A DNA stretch of 64,000 nt from NCBI GenBank assembly GCA_014323795.1, contig JACONK010000028.1, forward strand, positions 62,001 to 126,000, written 5' to 3'. A program made the translations under genes and the position numbers. The stretch comes from Paracoccaceae bacterium. GTDB taxonomy: Bacteria > Pseudomonadota > Alphaproteobacteria > Rhodobacterales > Rhodobacteraceae. This document shows positions 25,494 to 35,286 of this stretch, one piece after another (position 1 is the stretch's first letter; the number at the start of each line of letters is the position of its first letter). A model generated the notes under the pieces. That model saw nothing but the letters and a program-made list of their open reading frames with translations, ran no database searches and was not told where the DNA came from.

Positions 25494-28400
25494 ATGGGGT
25501 CTGTCAAGCGGCCTGAACGGGTAAATCCGATCATAATAAGCATATTGAAATACTGCCTGATTGCCGTGATGGCTGTCACAATGACCGGAGTGACCCTGGT
25601 ACTTTTGGCACTGGGCGGGCTGTCGCTTGCGCTCAGGCACGGGCCGATTGAGATGCCACAGGCCAGGGCGTTTGTGGAAAGTGCATTGAATGAGCGGCTG
25701 GAAGATCAAACCCTGACCATCGGTGCGGTGGCTTTGAAATCTGCCAATAATGGAACAGGCAATCAGCTGCATCTGCGCGAGGTAAAAATTAAATCCGGCG
25801 ACGGCAGTCCGGTTTTGACGCTCGCGGAGATATATATGGATTATGCCCTGTCAGATCTGTTGTCCGGGCAACTGTCTCCGTCCGAGATCATCCTTGTAGG
25901 CACAGAGCTGACGTTGCGCCGCCATGCAGACGGTCGTATCGAATTTCTGTCGCCGGGCGAAACCTCGGGCGAAGATTCTCTGGTGGGAGCCATCGAAACG
26001 CTTACCGCCCGGCCCGGGTTTGCGTCGCTGCAACGGGTTGATCTGTCCGGTGCCCGGGTGCTGATGGACGATGTCGCCACCGGGCGCACCTGGATACTGG
26101 AAAAAAACACGCTCAAACTCACCCGGTCCGGGGCACACGCCTTTGCCCTGAACGCAGTCCTGGCCCTGTCGGAAGGAGACGATCCCGCCGGAGCAGACAA
26201 AACCCTTTTGCGGTTCAAGGCAGAAGCGGCGTCCGGGGATGAAGATGTTGACCTGTCCTTCCAGTTTGAAGACGCCTGGCCGGTGCACATTGCAGAGCTC
26301 TTTCCCGCCTTCGATTGGTTACGTAATATCGACACGAAAATTTCCGGCTACATCCGCGCCCGCCTGGCACGGGATGGCCATGTCAGCGGGTTTTCCGGTG
26401 TACTCAGCCTTGGCCAGGGGCGAATTACCGGTACGCCCGACAAGGCACCTCTGACGTTAAGCCGTGCCAAGATATATTTCACCTATGAACGGTCTGAAGA
26501 TGTGTTGACGCTACAGCAGGTGGAGGCTGAAACCTCATCCGGCATCCTTTCAGGCGACGGTTTTGTGAAATTGACCCGAAATACCGGCGGTGGGGTATCG
26601 TCTCTGGCCGGACAACTGCGGTTCAACAAAATTGTCATCAACCGACCTGACATCTTTGCCCAGATGGTCTACCTGGACGGTGCCTCTGCCGATGTGCGCG
26701 TCAGCTTTAATCCGCTGGTAGTCGAAATCGGACAACTGTCGGTTTTTTACGATGAGATGACAATCCGTGCGGCGGGTAAAAGTATGGCGGGCAAGGAATA
26801 TTGGTCGAACCGGTACGACATCGATATCAACCAAATCCAGGACGAGCACCTGCTCGGACTTTGGCCCCTGACGCTGGCACCGAAGACCCGCCGCTGGCTG
26901 GTGGAGAACATTCGCGACGGTGTCGCGACTGACTTTCGTGGCGGCTTTCGGTCGGACGGAGGCGCACTCACCTATGCGATGAATTTCGACATCGAAGGGG
27001 TAAAGTCCGGCTTCCTCGGTACGCTGCCCGATTTGCAGGAAGGCCGCGGTTTTGGTTACCTGACGGAAAAGGAATTCCGGCTTGATATCAGCGACGGTTA
27101 TGTACTCGCTGATGACGGCACCAAAGTCCTTGTTGCCGGTTCGTCGCTGTATATCCCGGATATCACCACAAGACCCTTGCCGGGGGAGATCACCTTACGC
27201 GCTTCAGGCGGGCTGCAGGCTGCCTTGCACCTGTTGAACGCGGAGAAGTTCCGCCTGCCTGACAAGATGAACGTATCGCCGCAGATGGTCAGCGGACGGG
27301 CAGAGGTTGCAGGGATTTTCAGGCTGCCACTGAACAGGAACACGACCTTCGGGCAAGTGGAGCTGGATGTTTCCGCCACACTGACTGACGTGACTGCCGA
27401 CACGCTGATCGAAAAACGTAAACTGCACGGCAGCGAGATACACGTGCATGTGACCGATACGGCTATCCGTCTGACCGGGAACTTTACGCTTGACGGCGTG
27501 CCGATTACGGCAACCTGGACGCAGCCTTTCGGCAATGCGGCTGCCAAAGGATCAAGCATTAATGCGCAGTTTACCCTGAATGAGCACAACCTGAAAGCCT
27601 TTGGCGTGGTTCTGCCGCCTGGTGTTCTTGGGGGGTCCGCCCTTGGGAATATGACGATCACCCTTAAGCCAGGCAGAACACCGCACTACACGCTGACGTC
27701 CGATTTGCGCGGGGCAGGGTTACGGGTACCCGCCATCGGATGGTCCAAACCAGCGAATTCTGAAGGTATCCTAAGCTTATCAGGGTCACTTGGCGATCAT
27801 CCCGGCGTTGACAATTTCTCGCTATCGGGTGGCGGGCTGTCTGCCGGCGGACGCTTGCACCTGACTCCGTCAGGTACGCTTGCCCGGGTGGATCTTGACG
27901 ACCTGAAAATCGGCAGCTGGCTTGACACCCGGGCCGTGATTACGACGCATGATCCCGACAGTGCGAACATTCAGCTGAATGGTGGCGTGATGGACTTGCG
28001 CCGCTTCAATCCCGGCGGTGGTGTCGACACGGGCAACATCATGATCGGTGCGCGCCTTGATCGGCTGATTGTCACCAATGAGATTGCGCTGACGAACCTG
28101 ACCGCAAACCTTACGACCGGAAGCGGTCTGCGCGGGTCATTTAAAGCCCAGGTAAACGGGGAGGCACCGATCAGCGGGCGGATATTCCCCCGAACCCACG
28201 GTACGGCAATAGAACTGCTTTCTGACAACGCGGGTGGCGTACTTCGGTCTGCGGGGCTTCTTAAAAACGCCAAATGGGGTAACATGCGTGCGATCATCGT
28301 GCCCGGTTCCGGTAAAGGCAACTACGACGGCACGATCACTGTCGAAAATATCCGCCTGCGGGAATCGTCTGCCATGGCGAACCTTCTGAACGCCGTTTCG

Positions 28401-28826
28401 CTCGTCGGTCTTTTGCAGCAGCTCAATGGCAGTGGCATTCATTTCTCTGCTGTAGACGGGCAGTTTTTCCTGCGTGATGGGGAGGTGCGGCTGAAGAACA
28501 TTTCTGCCGTGGGCCCTTCCATGGGGTTAACTCTTAACGGCCGGTATCACCGGGACAGCAAAATGGTAGATTTTGAAGGCGTCATGACCCCGCTTTATGC
28601 CATGAACGGAATGTTCGAACGGATCTTTGGTGCCCTCGTCGGGCGGCACAAGGGGGAGGGAATCTTCTCACTCACCTACCGCATGCAGGGACCGTCGGCG
28701 AACCCGGGCGTTAGCGTGAACCCCCTGTCAATCCTGGCACCCGGTGCCTTTCGGGAACTGTTCCGCACGACCGCGCCCGCCCGTGTTACGTCCGGTCAGG
28801 ATAATACTGAAGACAGGACACCCTAG
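25494..28826 (+). CDS. Large YhdP/AsmA-like envelope protein
   Basis: An 1110-aa protein with one N-terminal membrane helix (residues about 15-42) and a long beta-rich region carrying the AsmA-like/DUF3971 pattern: RYDIDINQIQDEHLLGLWPL with LAPKTRRWLVENI in the middle, and near the C-terminus the SAMANLLNAVSLVGLLQQLN, VGPSMGLTLNGRYHRD and ANPGVSVNPLSILAPGAFRE segments diagnostic of YhdP. Such proteins form hydrophobic grooves spanning the periplasm and help move phospholipids to the outer membrane. Here the length is normal (about 1100-1270 aa). queA follows 67 bp later, probably co-transcribed. Confidence 0.88.
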   Translation: MGSVKRPERVNPIIISILKYCLIAVMAVTMTGVTLVLLALGGLSLALRHGPIEMPQARAFVESALNERLEDQTLTIGAVALKSANNGTGNQLHLREVKIKSGDGSPVLTLAEIYMDYALSDLLSGQLSPSEIILVGTELTLRRHADGRIEFLSPGETSGEDSLVGAIETLTARPGFASLQRVDLSGARVLMDDVATGRTWILEKNTLKLTRSGAHAFALNAVLALSEGDDPAGADKTLLRFKAEAASGDEDVDLSFQFEDAWPVHIAELFPAFDWLRNIDTKISGYIRARLARDGHVSGFSGVLSLGQGRITGTPDKAPLTLSRAKIYFTYERSEDVLTLQQVEAETSSGILSGDGFVKLTRNTGGGVSSLAGQLRFNKIVINRPDIFAQMVYLDGASADVRVSFNPLVVEIGQLSVFYDEMTIRAAGKSMAGKEYWSNRYDIDINQIQDEHLLGLWPLTLAPKTRRWLVENIRDGVATDFRGGFRSDGGALTYAMNFDIEGVKSGFLGTLPDLQEGRGFGYLTEKEFRLDISDGYVLADDGTKVLVAGSSLYIPDITTRPLPGEITLRASGGLQAALHLLNAEKFRLPDKMNVSPQMVSGRAEVAGIFRLPLNRNTTFGQVELDVSATLTDVTADTLIEKRKLHGSEIHVHVTDTAIRLTGNFTLDGVPITATWTQPFGNAAAKGSSINAQFTLNEHNLKAFGVVLPPGVLGGSALGNMTITLKPGRTPHYTLTSDLRGAGLRVPAIGWSKPANSEGILSLSGSLGDHPGVDNFSLSGGGLSAGGRLHLTPSGTLARVDLDDLKIGSWLDTRAVITTHDPDSANIQLNGGVMDLRRFNPGGGVDTGNIMIGARLDRLIVTNEIALTNLTANLTTGSGLRGSFKAQVNGEAPISGRIFPRTHGTAIELLSDNAGGVLRSAGLLKNAKWGNMRAIIVPGSGKGNYDGTITVENIRLRESSAMANLLNAVSLVGLLQQLNGSGIHFSAVDGQFFLRDGEVRLKNISAVGPSMGLTLNGRYHRDSKMVDFEGVMTPLYAMNGMFERIFGALVGRHKGEGIFSLTYRMQGPSANPGVSVNPLSILAPGAFRELFRTTAPARVTSGQDNTEDRTP

Positions 28827-28892
28827 AAAATGCGCGAGGATGTGCGTTAGATCACCTTGAATCCCGCCTTTGGCGCGGGCATAGGTCAGCCC

Positions 28893-29951
28893 GTGCGCCT
28901 GTCCGATTTTGACTTTGACCTGCCTGAAGAGCTGATCGCGCTGCGGCCTGTGCGCCCGCGCCCGGCCTCCAGACTTCTGGTGGCAGACGGCGACGCACTG
29001 TCTGATCACCACTTTGCCGATTTGCCGGGCCTTCTGCACCCCGGTGACCGGCTGGTGCTGAATGACACCAGGGTTTTGCCCGCCCGCCTGAATGGCCACC
29101 GCCGCCGCATCTCTGATCATGGGGAGACCTTCGCCCATGTAGAGGTCACGCTTTTATCCGTAAACGGGCAGGGGGATTGGCTGGTGCTCGCCAGGCCCGT
29201 GCGCCGTGTGCAGGTAGGGGAGCAGATCATTTTTTCCGATGACCTTTCAGCCGAAATACGGGACAAGTCACCGGATGGGCTGATCCTGAGATTTTCGCTG
29301 AGGGGGGCCGATTTTGATGCGGCACTTTCCAGACTGGGTGTCATGCCGCTGCCCCCATACATCGCTGCGCGCCGGGCGGCAGATGACCGGGATCGCGACG
29401 ACTACCAGACCGTATTTGCCAAAAAAACCGGTGCTGTTGCTGCGCCAACCGCTGGCCTGCACTTCGATGGCAGGCTTCTGGAAAGCCTTTCAGCGATGGG
29501 TGTCACCTTATCAAGGCTGACCCTGCACGTGGGCACCGGAACATTTCTGCCAGTAAAAACAGAAGATGTGACCAGCCACAGGATGCACGCCGAATGGGGA
29601 AAAATTTCAGGCCGCACGGCCCGGAATATCGCAGAAACAAAGGCTGCCGGGGGGCGCGTGATCCCGGTGGGGACAACTGCCTTGCGCCTGCTGGAAGCCG
29701 CCGCCCGGGACACTGGCGCGGTTACGCCCTGGGTGGGGAAGACGGATATTTTCATCCGCCCGGGCTTCCGGTTTCACGTCGCAGATGCGCTGATCACCAA
29801 CTTTCACCTGCCCAAATCCACGCTGCTGATTCTGGTCAGTGCCCTGATGGGCCGGGATCGCATCCGTGCGATATACGCCCATGCTATCGCCCGGCACTAT
29901 CGCTTTTTTTCCTACGGTGACAGCAGCCTGTTAATACCGCCCAGGGTCTGA
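28893..29951 (+). CDS. queA: S-adenosylmethionine:tRNA ribosyltransferase-isomerase
   Basis: QueA transfers and isomerises the ribosyl of SAM onto preQ1 in tRNA, giving epoxyqueuosine. The 352-aa product has [20 protein letters not shown] at the start, [33 protein letters not shown], the [20 protein letters not shown] signature and [17 protein letters not shown] choose GTG 28893 (M-R-L-S-D-F-D-F), preceded by AGGTCAGCCC, because homologues begin there; a TTG at 28857 would add unconserved residues. Other queuosine genes are not in the window. Confidence 0.95.
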   Translation: MRLSDFDFDLPEELIALRPVRPRPASRLLVADGDALSDHHFADLPGLLHPGDRLVLNDTRVLPARLNGHRRRISDHGETFAHVEVTLLSVNGQGDWLVLARPVRRVQVGEQIIFSDDLSAEIRDKSPDGLILRFSLRGADFDAALSRLGVMPLPPYIAARRAADDRDRDDYQTVFAKKTGAVAAPTAGLHFDGRLLESLSAMGVTLSRLTLHVGTGTFLPVKTEDVTSHRMHAEWGKISGRTARNIAETKAAGGRVIPVGTTALRLLEAAARDTGAVTPWVGKTDIFIRPGFRFHVADALITNFHLPKSTLLILVSALMGRDRIRAIYAHAIARHYRFFSYGDSSLLIPPRV

Positions 29952-30036
29952 AATCGCCACAGTGATGTCGTTAGCGAACCTGCATGGCACGGTTGAATCG
30001 CGTTAGCTGGCCAAAACTGCCAGGATCGTTGAACCT

Positions 30037-31329
30037 ATGGGCGCGGTTATCAAAAATAGTTGGGCATTGTTGCTGGGTATGTTCATGCTTATGCTGGGCA
30101 ACGGTGTGCAGAGTACGCTCCTTGGCATCCGCGGGGCGCATGAAGGCTTCAGCACGGGATCCATGTCGGTAATCATGGCAGCCTATTTCGTGGGCTTTCT
30201 CGGCGGATCGCAGATGACCCCGTGGCTGATTCGGCGCGTGGGCCATGTGCGCGTATTTGCGGCACTTGCCTCTTTTGTGTCCGCGGCTCTGATCCTGTAC
30301 GCCTTCGCCCCTTACGAGTTTGCCTGGCTTGCCCTGCGGGTTGTCGTGGGTTTCTGCTTTTCAGGCATCTTCGTGACAGCAGAAAGCTGGCTGAACGACA
30401 GCGCGGAAAATGAAACCCGAGGCCAGGCCCTGTCGGCGTATCTGATCGTGCAGATGATGGGGGTGGTGGTGGCGCAATACCTGCTGACGCTGGCGGACCC
30501 GAACGGCTACCAGCTTTTCGTGATCATCTCTGTCGCCGTGTCGCTCAGTTTTGCGCCAATCCTTCTGTCTGTCAGCCCGGTGCCCATGTTCCAGACCACC
30601 AAGCGGATGAGCTTCCGGCAGCTCTTCCAAACCTCGCCGCTCGGGTTCGTGGGGATATTTCTGCTTGGCGGTATCTTTTCCGCGCTCTTTGGTATGACCG
30701 CGGTTTACGGGACAGAGGCAGGCCTCAACGTCGGCCGGATTTCCACGTTTGTGGCATCAATTTACCTTGGCGGGATGCTCTGCCAGTTTCCCATCGGCTG
30801 GGCGTCGGACCGGATGGACCGCCGCCTGCTGATCATCGCGATCACCGCCCTGGGCACGTTGGCCTGCCTGCTGGCGTTCTGGTGCGCGGGCAGTTTTGCT
30901 GTGCTTCTGGCCACCGCCTTCGTGATCGGGGGGGTATCGAATCCGCTGTATTCGCTGCTTCTGGCCTACACCAACGATTACCTGGGTCATGAAGATATGG
31001 CTGCTGCGTCGGGCGGTTTGATCTTCATCAACGGGTTGGGTGCAATTGCGGGTCCGCTGGTGGTGGGCTGGATGATGGCCCAATTCGGGCCTGGTGCCTT
31101 TTTTCTTTTCATCGGTGCGCTCCTGGCCATGACGTCTGTTTATGCCTTCTACCGGACTTTCCGGCGCGAGGCGCCAACGGTGGATGAAACCGGAGTCTAC
31201 ACACCAATCTTCGCAGCCGGTTCCCCCGTAGCAGCCGAGGTCGCCCAAGAAGTGGCCATTTATGCGGATCTTGAAGCTGAAAACGCCACAGACAGCAAAC
31301 CGCCGTATCACGAGGGAACATTCAAATGA
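30037..31329 (+). CDS. Major facilitator superfamily transporter (YcaD/UMF2-like)
   Basis: A 430-aa, 12-helix MFS protein. N-terminal half: LGNGVQSTLLGIRGAHEGFS, VGFLGGSQMTPWLIRRVGHV, and VVGFCFSGIFVTAESWLNDS, the last being typical of the YcaD-like family. C-terminal half: GGMLCQFPIGWASDRMDRRL and NPLYSLLLAYTNDYLGHEDM. The hydrophilic tail (about 45 residues) is Ala/Glu-rich. Substrate unknown. It follows queA by 85 bp on the same strand. Confidence 0.87.
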   Translation: MGAVIKNSWALLLGMFMLMLGNGVQSTLLGIRGAHEGFSTGSMSVIMAAYFVGFLGGSQMTPWLIRRVGHVRVFAALASFVSAALILYAFAPYEFAWLALRVVVGFCFSGIFVTAESWLNDSAENETRGQALSAYLIVQMMGVVVAQYLLTLADPNGYQLFVIISVAVSLSFAPILLSVSPVPMFQTTKRMSFRQLFQTSPLGFVGIFLLGGIFSALFGMTAVYGTEAGLNVGRISTFVASIYLGGMLCQFPIGWASDRMDRRLLIIAITALGTLACLLAFWCAGSFAVLLATAFVIGGVSNPLYSLLLAYTNDYLGHEDMAAASGGLIFINGLGAIAGPLVVGWMMAQFGPGAFFLFIGALLAMTSVYAFYRTFRREAPTVDETGVYTPIFAAGSPVAAEVAQEVAIYADLEAENATDSKPPYHEGTFK

Positions 31330-31469
31330 TGGAATCTTTTCTTGGGGGGAAGCATCTGTAAACGCTCAAGACATATCCTGGCAGACCAAAAGAGATGAGG
31401 TTTTTCTTAAGTGGAAATCTGGTAATCGCGGAGAGGCTCTGTCAGAAAGGGCGGAATAAACGAAACACC

Positions 31470-31484
31470 CTCCCTTTAAGGGAG
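31470..31484. repeat. Small palindrome, copy 1 of a duplicated 3'-end motif
   Basis: CTCCCTTTAAGGGAG sits a few bases after a stop codon and AACGAAA. A related stop-AACGAAAT-hairpin (TCCTTAAGGGA core) follows the next gene at 31898-31917. The two resemble each other over about 30 bases, suggesting duplication of a gene's 3' end or a shared terminator type. Confidence 0.45.
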
Positions 31485-31552
31485 AGCGTCACAGGGCAGC
31501 ACCCTGTCTGATGATTTCAGTGGGTGCGCTACCCAAAAGATTAGGGAAGAAA

Positions 31553-31891
31553 ATGGGGCCAGGATCTCAAATTGTAATCGGTGCTACTGCTTCTGTAGTC
31601 TTTCTGTTGGGAGTATGGGGAAGTGCTGCCATATTGGCGGGCTACCCGGATCGCCTTTTGGTGGCTTCTTCTCCCTACGGGCAGTTTTGGTCGTGCGCAG
31701 CCCGCGAAATGAATGCTCCTATGGGAGAATTTTGGGATATTTATGTAACTGTGGCCAAGGATCTTGTAAAGGATCCCATGTATGAGCCTGATCCTTACGA
31801 AGCGTCAAGGCTTCAGTTGGCCGCAGTAGAATCTATTGATGGGCTGGATCTCTGTGTGAAGGCTCATCTTTTGAATCGGGAAGGTAAATAA
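31553..31891 (+). CDS. Hypothetical membrane-anchored protein
   Basis: A 112-aa product from ATG 31553, chosen because AGGGAAGAAA precedes it; a longer start at 31511 lacks a site. Residues 8-30 form one hydrophobic helix (VIGATASVVFLLGVWGSAAI), and the remainder is soluble with two Cys (WSCAAREMNAPMGEFWDIYV; GLDLCVKAHL), suggesting a periplasmic domain with a disulfide. Base composition is lower in GC than the neighbours. No family recognised. A small hairpin follows the stop. Confidence 0.6.
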   Translation: MGPGSQIVIGATASVVFLLGVWGSAAILAGYPDRLLVASSPYGQFWSCAAREMNAPMGEFWDIYVTVAKDLVKDPMYEPDPYEASRLQLAAVESIDGLDLCVKAHLLNREGK

Positions 31892-31897
31892 CGAAAT

Positions 31898-31917
31898 ACC
31901 CGTCCTTAAGGGAGGGT
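31898..31917 (+). terminator. Weak hairpin after the hypothetical membrane protein
   Basis: ACCC-G-TCCTTAAGGGA-G-GGT forms an almost complete inverted repeat just after the stop codon at 31891. No T tract. It matches the palindrome at 31470-31484 in position and sequence type. Confidence 0.4.
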
Positions 31918-32042
31918 GCCGCCGACCGGCCACCGGCCTTGTGTGGTGGTGTGGCCTGAAAAATCGTTTGACGTGCGCTGCAATCACGTAACAGGGTTGA
32001 GGCAGTTCTGCAAACCCTGGAAGCAAATGTCGGGAGGTTATC

Positions 32043-32633
32043 ATGGGCATGCATGGAGAGATTGCGCAAAATATCGTAACGTTCTGGACATGTGAAGTCG
32101 GCGCGGAAGGCTGGTACAAGGCGAGCGACGATCTGGATAATAATATACGCGCAAAATTCCTCGACACCTGGGAAATGGCACGGTCCGGTGCGTATAAGGA
32201 ATGGTACGCCTGCCCGGAAAAATCCCTTGCGCTCATCATTCTGCTGGATCAGTTCCCGCGCAACATGTTCCGCGGCCAGGCCAGGGCTTTCGCCACGGAT
32301 CGCAAGGCGGTGGAGGCCGCGGTTCGCGCCATCGAAAGCGGCTGGGATATGCGTACGCCGGAACCGTCACGCCAGTTCTTCTACCTGCCGCTGATGCATT
32401 CTGAAAACCTGACCCATCAGGAACGCTGTGTGCGGCTGATAAAGACCCGCCTGCCGAAGACCGGGGCGGAAAGTCTCTTGCACGCCAGGGCGCACCGGAT
32501 GGTGATTCGGCTTTACGGCCGCTTCCCGTTCCGTAATGCCGCATTGGGTCGGCAAACGACGGAGGCTGAACAGCGTTTCATCGACCAGGGTGGCTACGGC
32601 CTTATTGCAGAAGGCATGCGCACCGCCGCCTGA
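32043..32633 (+). CDS. DUF924 family protein
   Basis: A 196-aa helical protein of the DUF924 (TPR-like) family. Hallmarks: FWTCEVGAEGWYKASDDLDN near the N-terminus, SLALIILLDQFPRNMFRGQA, RQFFYLPLMHSENLTHQERC, and RLYGRFPFRNAALGRQTTEA. The family is widespread in proteobacteria but has no established function. Start ATG 32043 follows CGGGAGGTTATC. It precedes lpd by 81 bp on the same strand. Confidence 0.9.
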   Translation: MGMHGEIAQNIVTFWTCEVGAEGWYKASDDLDNNIRAKFLDTWEMARSGAYKEWYACPEKSLALIILLDQFPRNMFRGQARAFATDRKAVEAAVRAIESGWDMRTPEPSRQFFYLPLMHSENLTHQERCVRLIKTRLPKTGAESLLHARAHRMVIRLYGRFPFRNAALGRQTTEAEQRFIDQGGYGLIAEGMRTAA

Positions 32634-32714
32634 CCTTGCGCAGCCCATGCCAGCCATGTATATTGTGGGTGATTGATGTGAACTATTTTCGCGGACCGCG
32701 AAAGCAAGGATGCC

Positions 32715-34109
32715 ATGAGTGATACCAGTTTCGATATGATCGTGATCGGGGCCGGGCCGGGGGGGTATGTTTGTGCCATCCGTGGCGCGCAGAACGGGCT
32801 GAAGGTCGCGGTGGCAGAGCGCGAACATCTGGGCGGTATCTGTCTCAACTGGGGATGTATCCCGACAAAGGCGATGCTGCGTTCGTCCGAGGTGTTCCAC
32901 CTGATGCACCGTGCGCAGGAATTCGGGCTAAAGGCCGGCGATATCGATTATGACCTTGACGCTGTTGTCAAACGCTCCCGCAGGGTGGCAGGGCAGTTGT
33001 CGTCCGGCGTGGCGCACCTGCTCAGAAAGAACAAGGTGACCGTGGTGACGGGTGCGGCGCGGCTTGCAGGTGCGGGCAGGGTTACGGTGGCCGGCGACAA
33101 GGGTGACCGGATGCTCACGGCCAAATCCATCGTGCTTGCCACCGGTGCGCGGGCCCGCGAGCTTCCGGGGCTGGAGGCAGATGGCAAACGGGTCTGGACC
33201 TATAAACACGCGCTGCAACCGCCGCACATGCCGAAAAAGCTTCTGGTGATCGGCTCCGGTGCCATCGGGATTGAGTTCGCGAGCTTCTATAACACGCTCG
33301 GTGCTGACACGACGGTGGCGGAAGTCATGGACCGGATTCTGCCCGTGGAGGATGCAGAAATTTCCGCCCACGCCAGGAAACAGTTCGAAAAGCAGGGGAT
33401 GAAGATCCTGCAAAAGGCGATAGTCAGGACACTCCACCGCAAGACTGATACCGTGACCGCGGATATCGAGGTTAGCGGCAAGGTCGAAAAACACGATTTT
33501 GACACGGTGATATCCGCCGTTGGTATTGTCGGAAATATAGAGGATCTCGGGCTCGGGGATGCGGGTATAAAGGTTGACCGCACCCACGTAGTGACCGATG
33601 ATCATTGCCGCACTGGCATGGACAATATCTACGCCATCGGCGATATCGCAGGTGCCCCATGGCTTGCCCACAAGGCCAGCCACGAAGGGGTGATGGTTGC
33701 CGACCTTGCGGCGGGCAGATCCGCCCACCCGGTCAGCCCGGACAGTATCGCCGGATGCACCTACTGCTACCCGCAGGTCGCCTCTGTAGGCCTGACCGAG
33801 GCACAGGCACAAGAGGCCGGCTACCACATCAGGGTTGGCCGCTTCCCCTTCGCAGGCAACGGCAAGGCCATCGCGCTTGGCGAACCGGAAGGGCTGATTA
33901 AAACTGTCTTTGACGCAAAAACCGGCGCGCTTCTGGGAGCTCATATGATTGGGGCAGAGGTAACAGAACTCATCCAGGGCTATGTCATCGGCCGCCGGCT
34001 GGAGACAACGGAAGAAGACCTGATGAACACTGTTTTCCCGCACCCCACGCTGTCGGAGATGATGCACGAAGCCACGCTTGACGCTTACGGTCGCACGATA
34101 CACTTCTGA
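32715..34109 (+). CDS. lpdA: Dihydrolipoyl dehydrogenase
   Basis: The E3 flavoprotein of 2-oxoacid dehydrogenase and glycine cleavage complexes, reoxidising dihydrolipoyl groups with NAD+. 464 aa: FAD motif VIGAGPGGYVCAIRGAQNG, redox disulfide in GGICLNWGCIPTKAM, NAD motif VIGSGAIGIEFASFYNTLG, FAD-binding AIGDIAGAPWLAHKASHEG and the catalytic His-Glu in HPTLSEMMHEA. The start ATG has AAGCAAGGATGCC upstream. It is not next to E1/E2 genes here, which fits a separately encoded E3. Confidence 0.96.
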   Translation: MSDTSFDMIVIGAGPGGYVCAIRGAQNGLKVAVAEREHLGGICLNWGCIPTKAMLRSSEVFHLMHRAQEFGLKAGDIDYDLDAVVKRSRRVAGQLSSGVAHLLRKNKVTVVTGAARLAGAGRVTVAGDKGDRMLTAKSIVLATGARARELPGLEADGKRVWTYKHALQPPHMPKKLLVIGSGAIGIEFASFYNTLGADTTVAEVMDRILPVEDAEISAHARKQFEKQGMKILQKAIVRTLHRKTDTVTADIEVSGKVEKHDFDTVISAVGIVGNIEDLGLGDAGIKVDRTHVVTDDHCRTGMDNIYAIGDIAGAPWLAHKASHEGVMVADLAAGRSAHPVSPDSIAGCTYCYPQVASVGLTEAQAQEAGYHIRVGRFPFAGNGKAIALGEPEGLIKTVFDAKTGALLGAHMIGAEVTELIQGYVIGRRLETTEEDLMNTVFPHPTLSEMMHEATLDAYGRTIHF

Positions 34110-34152
34110 CAGGTACGCCGTCTTCACCCCCCGCCGCGCCCCGGCCGGAGAA

Positions 34153-34692
34153 TCATCCGGTGAAGCGCACCGTGCCGATATAGGGCAGGTTGCGATCACG
34201 CTGCGCATAGTCGACACCGTAACCCACCACGAATTTATCCGGGATTTCAAAACCCGTCCATGTTGCCCTGATTTCAACCTCCCGCCGCGACGGTTTATCG
34301 AGCAGGGCGCAGATCTCCAGCCGTTTCGGCCCGCGGGTTTGCAGCATGTCCAGCACATGGTGCAGCGTGTGACCGGTATCTACGATGTCTTCGACGACAA
34401 GCACGTCACGGCCTTTGATCTCTCCGCTCAGATCCTTGAGGATACGCACTTCGCGGGAGCTTTCCATGGCTGCCCCGTAGGAAGAGACCTCCAGAAAATC
34501 GACCTCCACAGCCAGATCGATCCCGCGCACCAGATCAGCGACAAACACGAACGACCCGCGCAGCAGCCCGATCACCACCAGCTTTTCGGTGTCCCTGAAA
34601 TGATCCGTGATGTTTCGGGCGAGCACGGCCACCCTGGCGGCAATGGCGTTTGCCGACAGTATTTCCTCGATCACGTAACCGGATTTGGACAT
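34153..34692 (-). CDS. hpt: Hypoxanthine phosphoribosyltransferase
   Basis: Salvages hypoxanthine (and possibly guanine) with PRPP to IMP/GMP. The 179-aa protein starts at ATG 34692 ([18 protein letters not shown]) after AGAGGTTCC; upstream Met codons read into the next gene's promoter. The PRPP loop is [19 protein letters not shown], with [18 protein letters not shown] earlier and the purine-binding [20 protein letters not shown] at the C-terminus. It is divergent from the COQ10-like gene and convergent with lpd. Confidence 0.95.
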   Translation of the reverse strand: MSKSGYVIEEILSANAIAARVAVLARNITDHFRDTEKLVVIGLLRGSFVFVADLVRGIDLAVEVDFLEVSSYGAAMESSREVRILKDLSGEIKGRDVLVVEDIVDTGHTLHHVLDMLQTRGPKRLEICALLDKPSRREVEIRATWTGFEIPDKFVVGYGVDYAQRDRNLPYIGTVRFTG

Positions 34693-34795
34693 GGAACCTC
34701 TGATCTGTCCCTTTCGGTCATAACAGGTGCCGTGCTGAAATTTTACCCCTGAAGTCACTGGAAATTGCCGGATGAATGTATTATGCATCCGGACC

Positions 34796-35239
34796 ATGCC
34801 CAAGCATGCTGAACGCCGATTTTTGCCCTACGCGCCTGACCAGATGTACGCCCTTGTCGCGGATGTGGAACGGTATCCGGATTTTTTGCCCTGGTGTACT
34901 TCCGTATCTGTCAAGCGGCGTTTTTCCATCGGCCCGTCCGAGATTGTGGAAGCCTACATCGTTATTTCTTTCAAGGTCTTCCGCGAACGTTTCGGGTCGC
35001 GGGTCACCCTTAATCCGACCGGCCGGCGGATTGTGACCGAACACATCGACGGCCCGTTTCGATATCTGCGAAACCACTGGTATTTTGAACGGGCAGAGGG
35101 CGGATGCATTGTCGATTTCTCCGTCGACTTCGAATTCAATTCGACGATATTACAGGCGTTTATTGGCCTTGTGTTCAAGGAAGCCATGCAGCGCATCGTG
35201 CGGGCCTTCGAACGGCGGGCGGCAAGTATGTATTCCTGA
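34796..35239 (+). CDS. COQ10/RatA-like START-domain protein (type II toxin-antitoxin RatA family)
   Basis: A 147-aa SRPBCC/START-fold protein: [26 protein letters not shown] at the N-terminus, and [20 protein letters not shown] at the C-terminus, as in mitochondrial Coq10 and bacterial RatA. In alphaproteobacteria the likely role is binding ubiquinone or its precursors to assist synthesis and respiration; the toxin label derives from E. coli RatA and need not apply. The ATG at 34796 gives the conserved start MPKHAERRF. Confidence 0.88.
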   Translation: MPKHAERRFLPYAPDQMYALVADVERYPDFLPWCTSVSVKRRFSIGPSEIVEAYIVISFKVFRERFGSRVTLNPTGRRIVTEHIDGPFRYLRNHWYFERAEGGCIVDFSVDFEFNSTILQAFIGLVFKEAMQRIVRAFERRAASMYS

Positions 35240-35286
35240 GCGTAACCCGGCACACAGTGTGGCAGAAGCATTGGAAAGGAAGCAAT

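Noticed and set aside
32928-34358. 476-codon minus-strand frame opposite lpd
   Set aside because: Length arises from codon bias of lpdA on the other strand; the translation has no recognisable motif, whereas lpdA is unmistakable.
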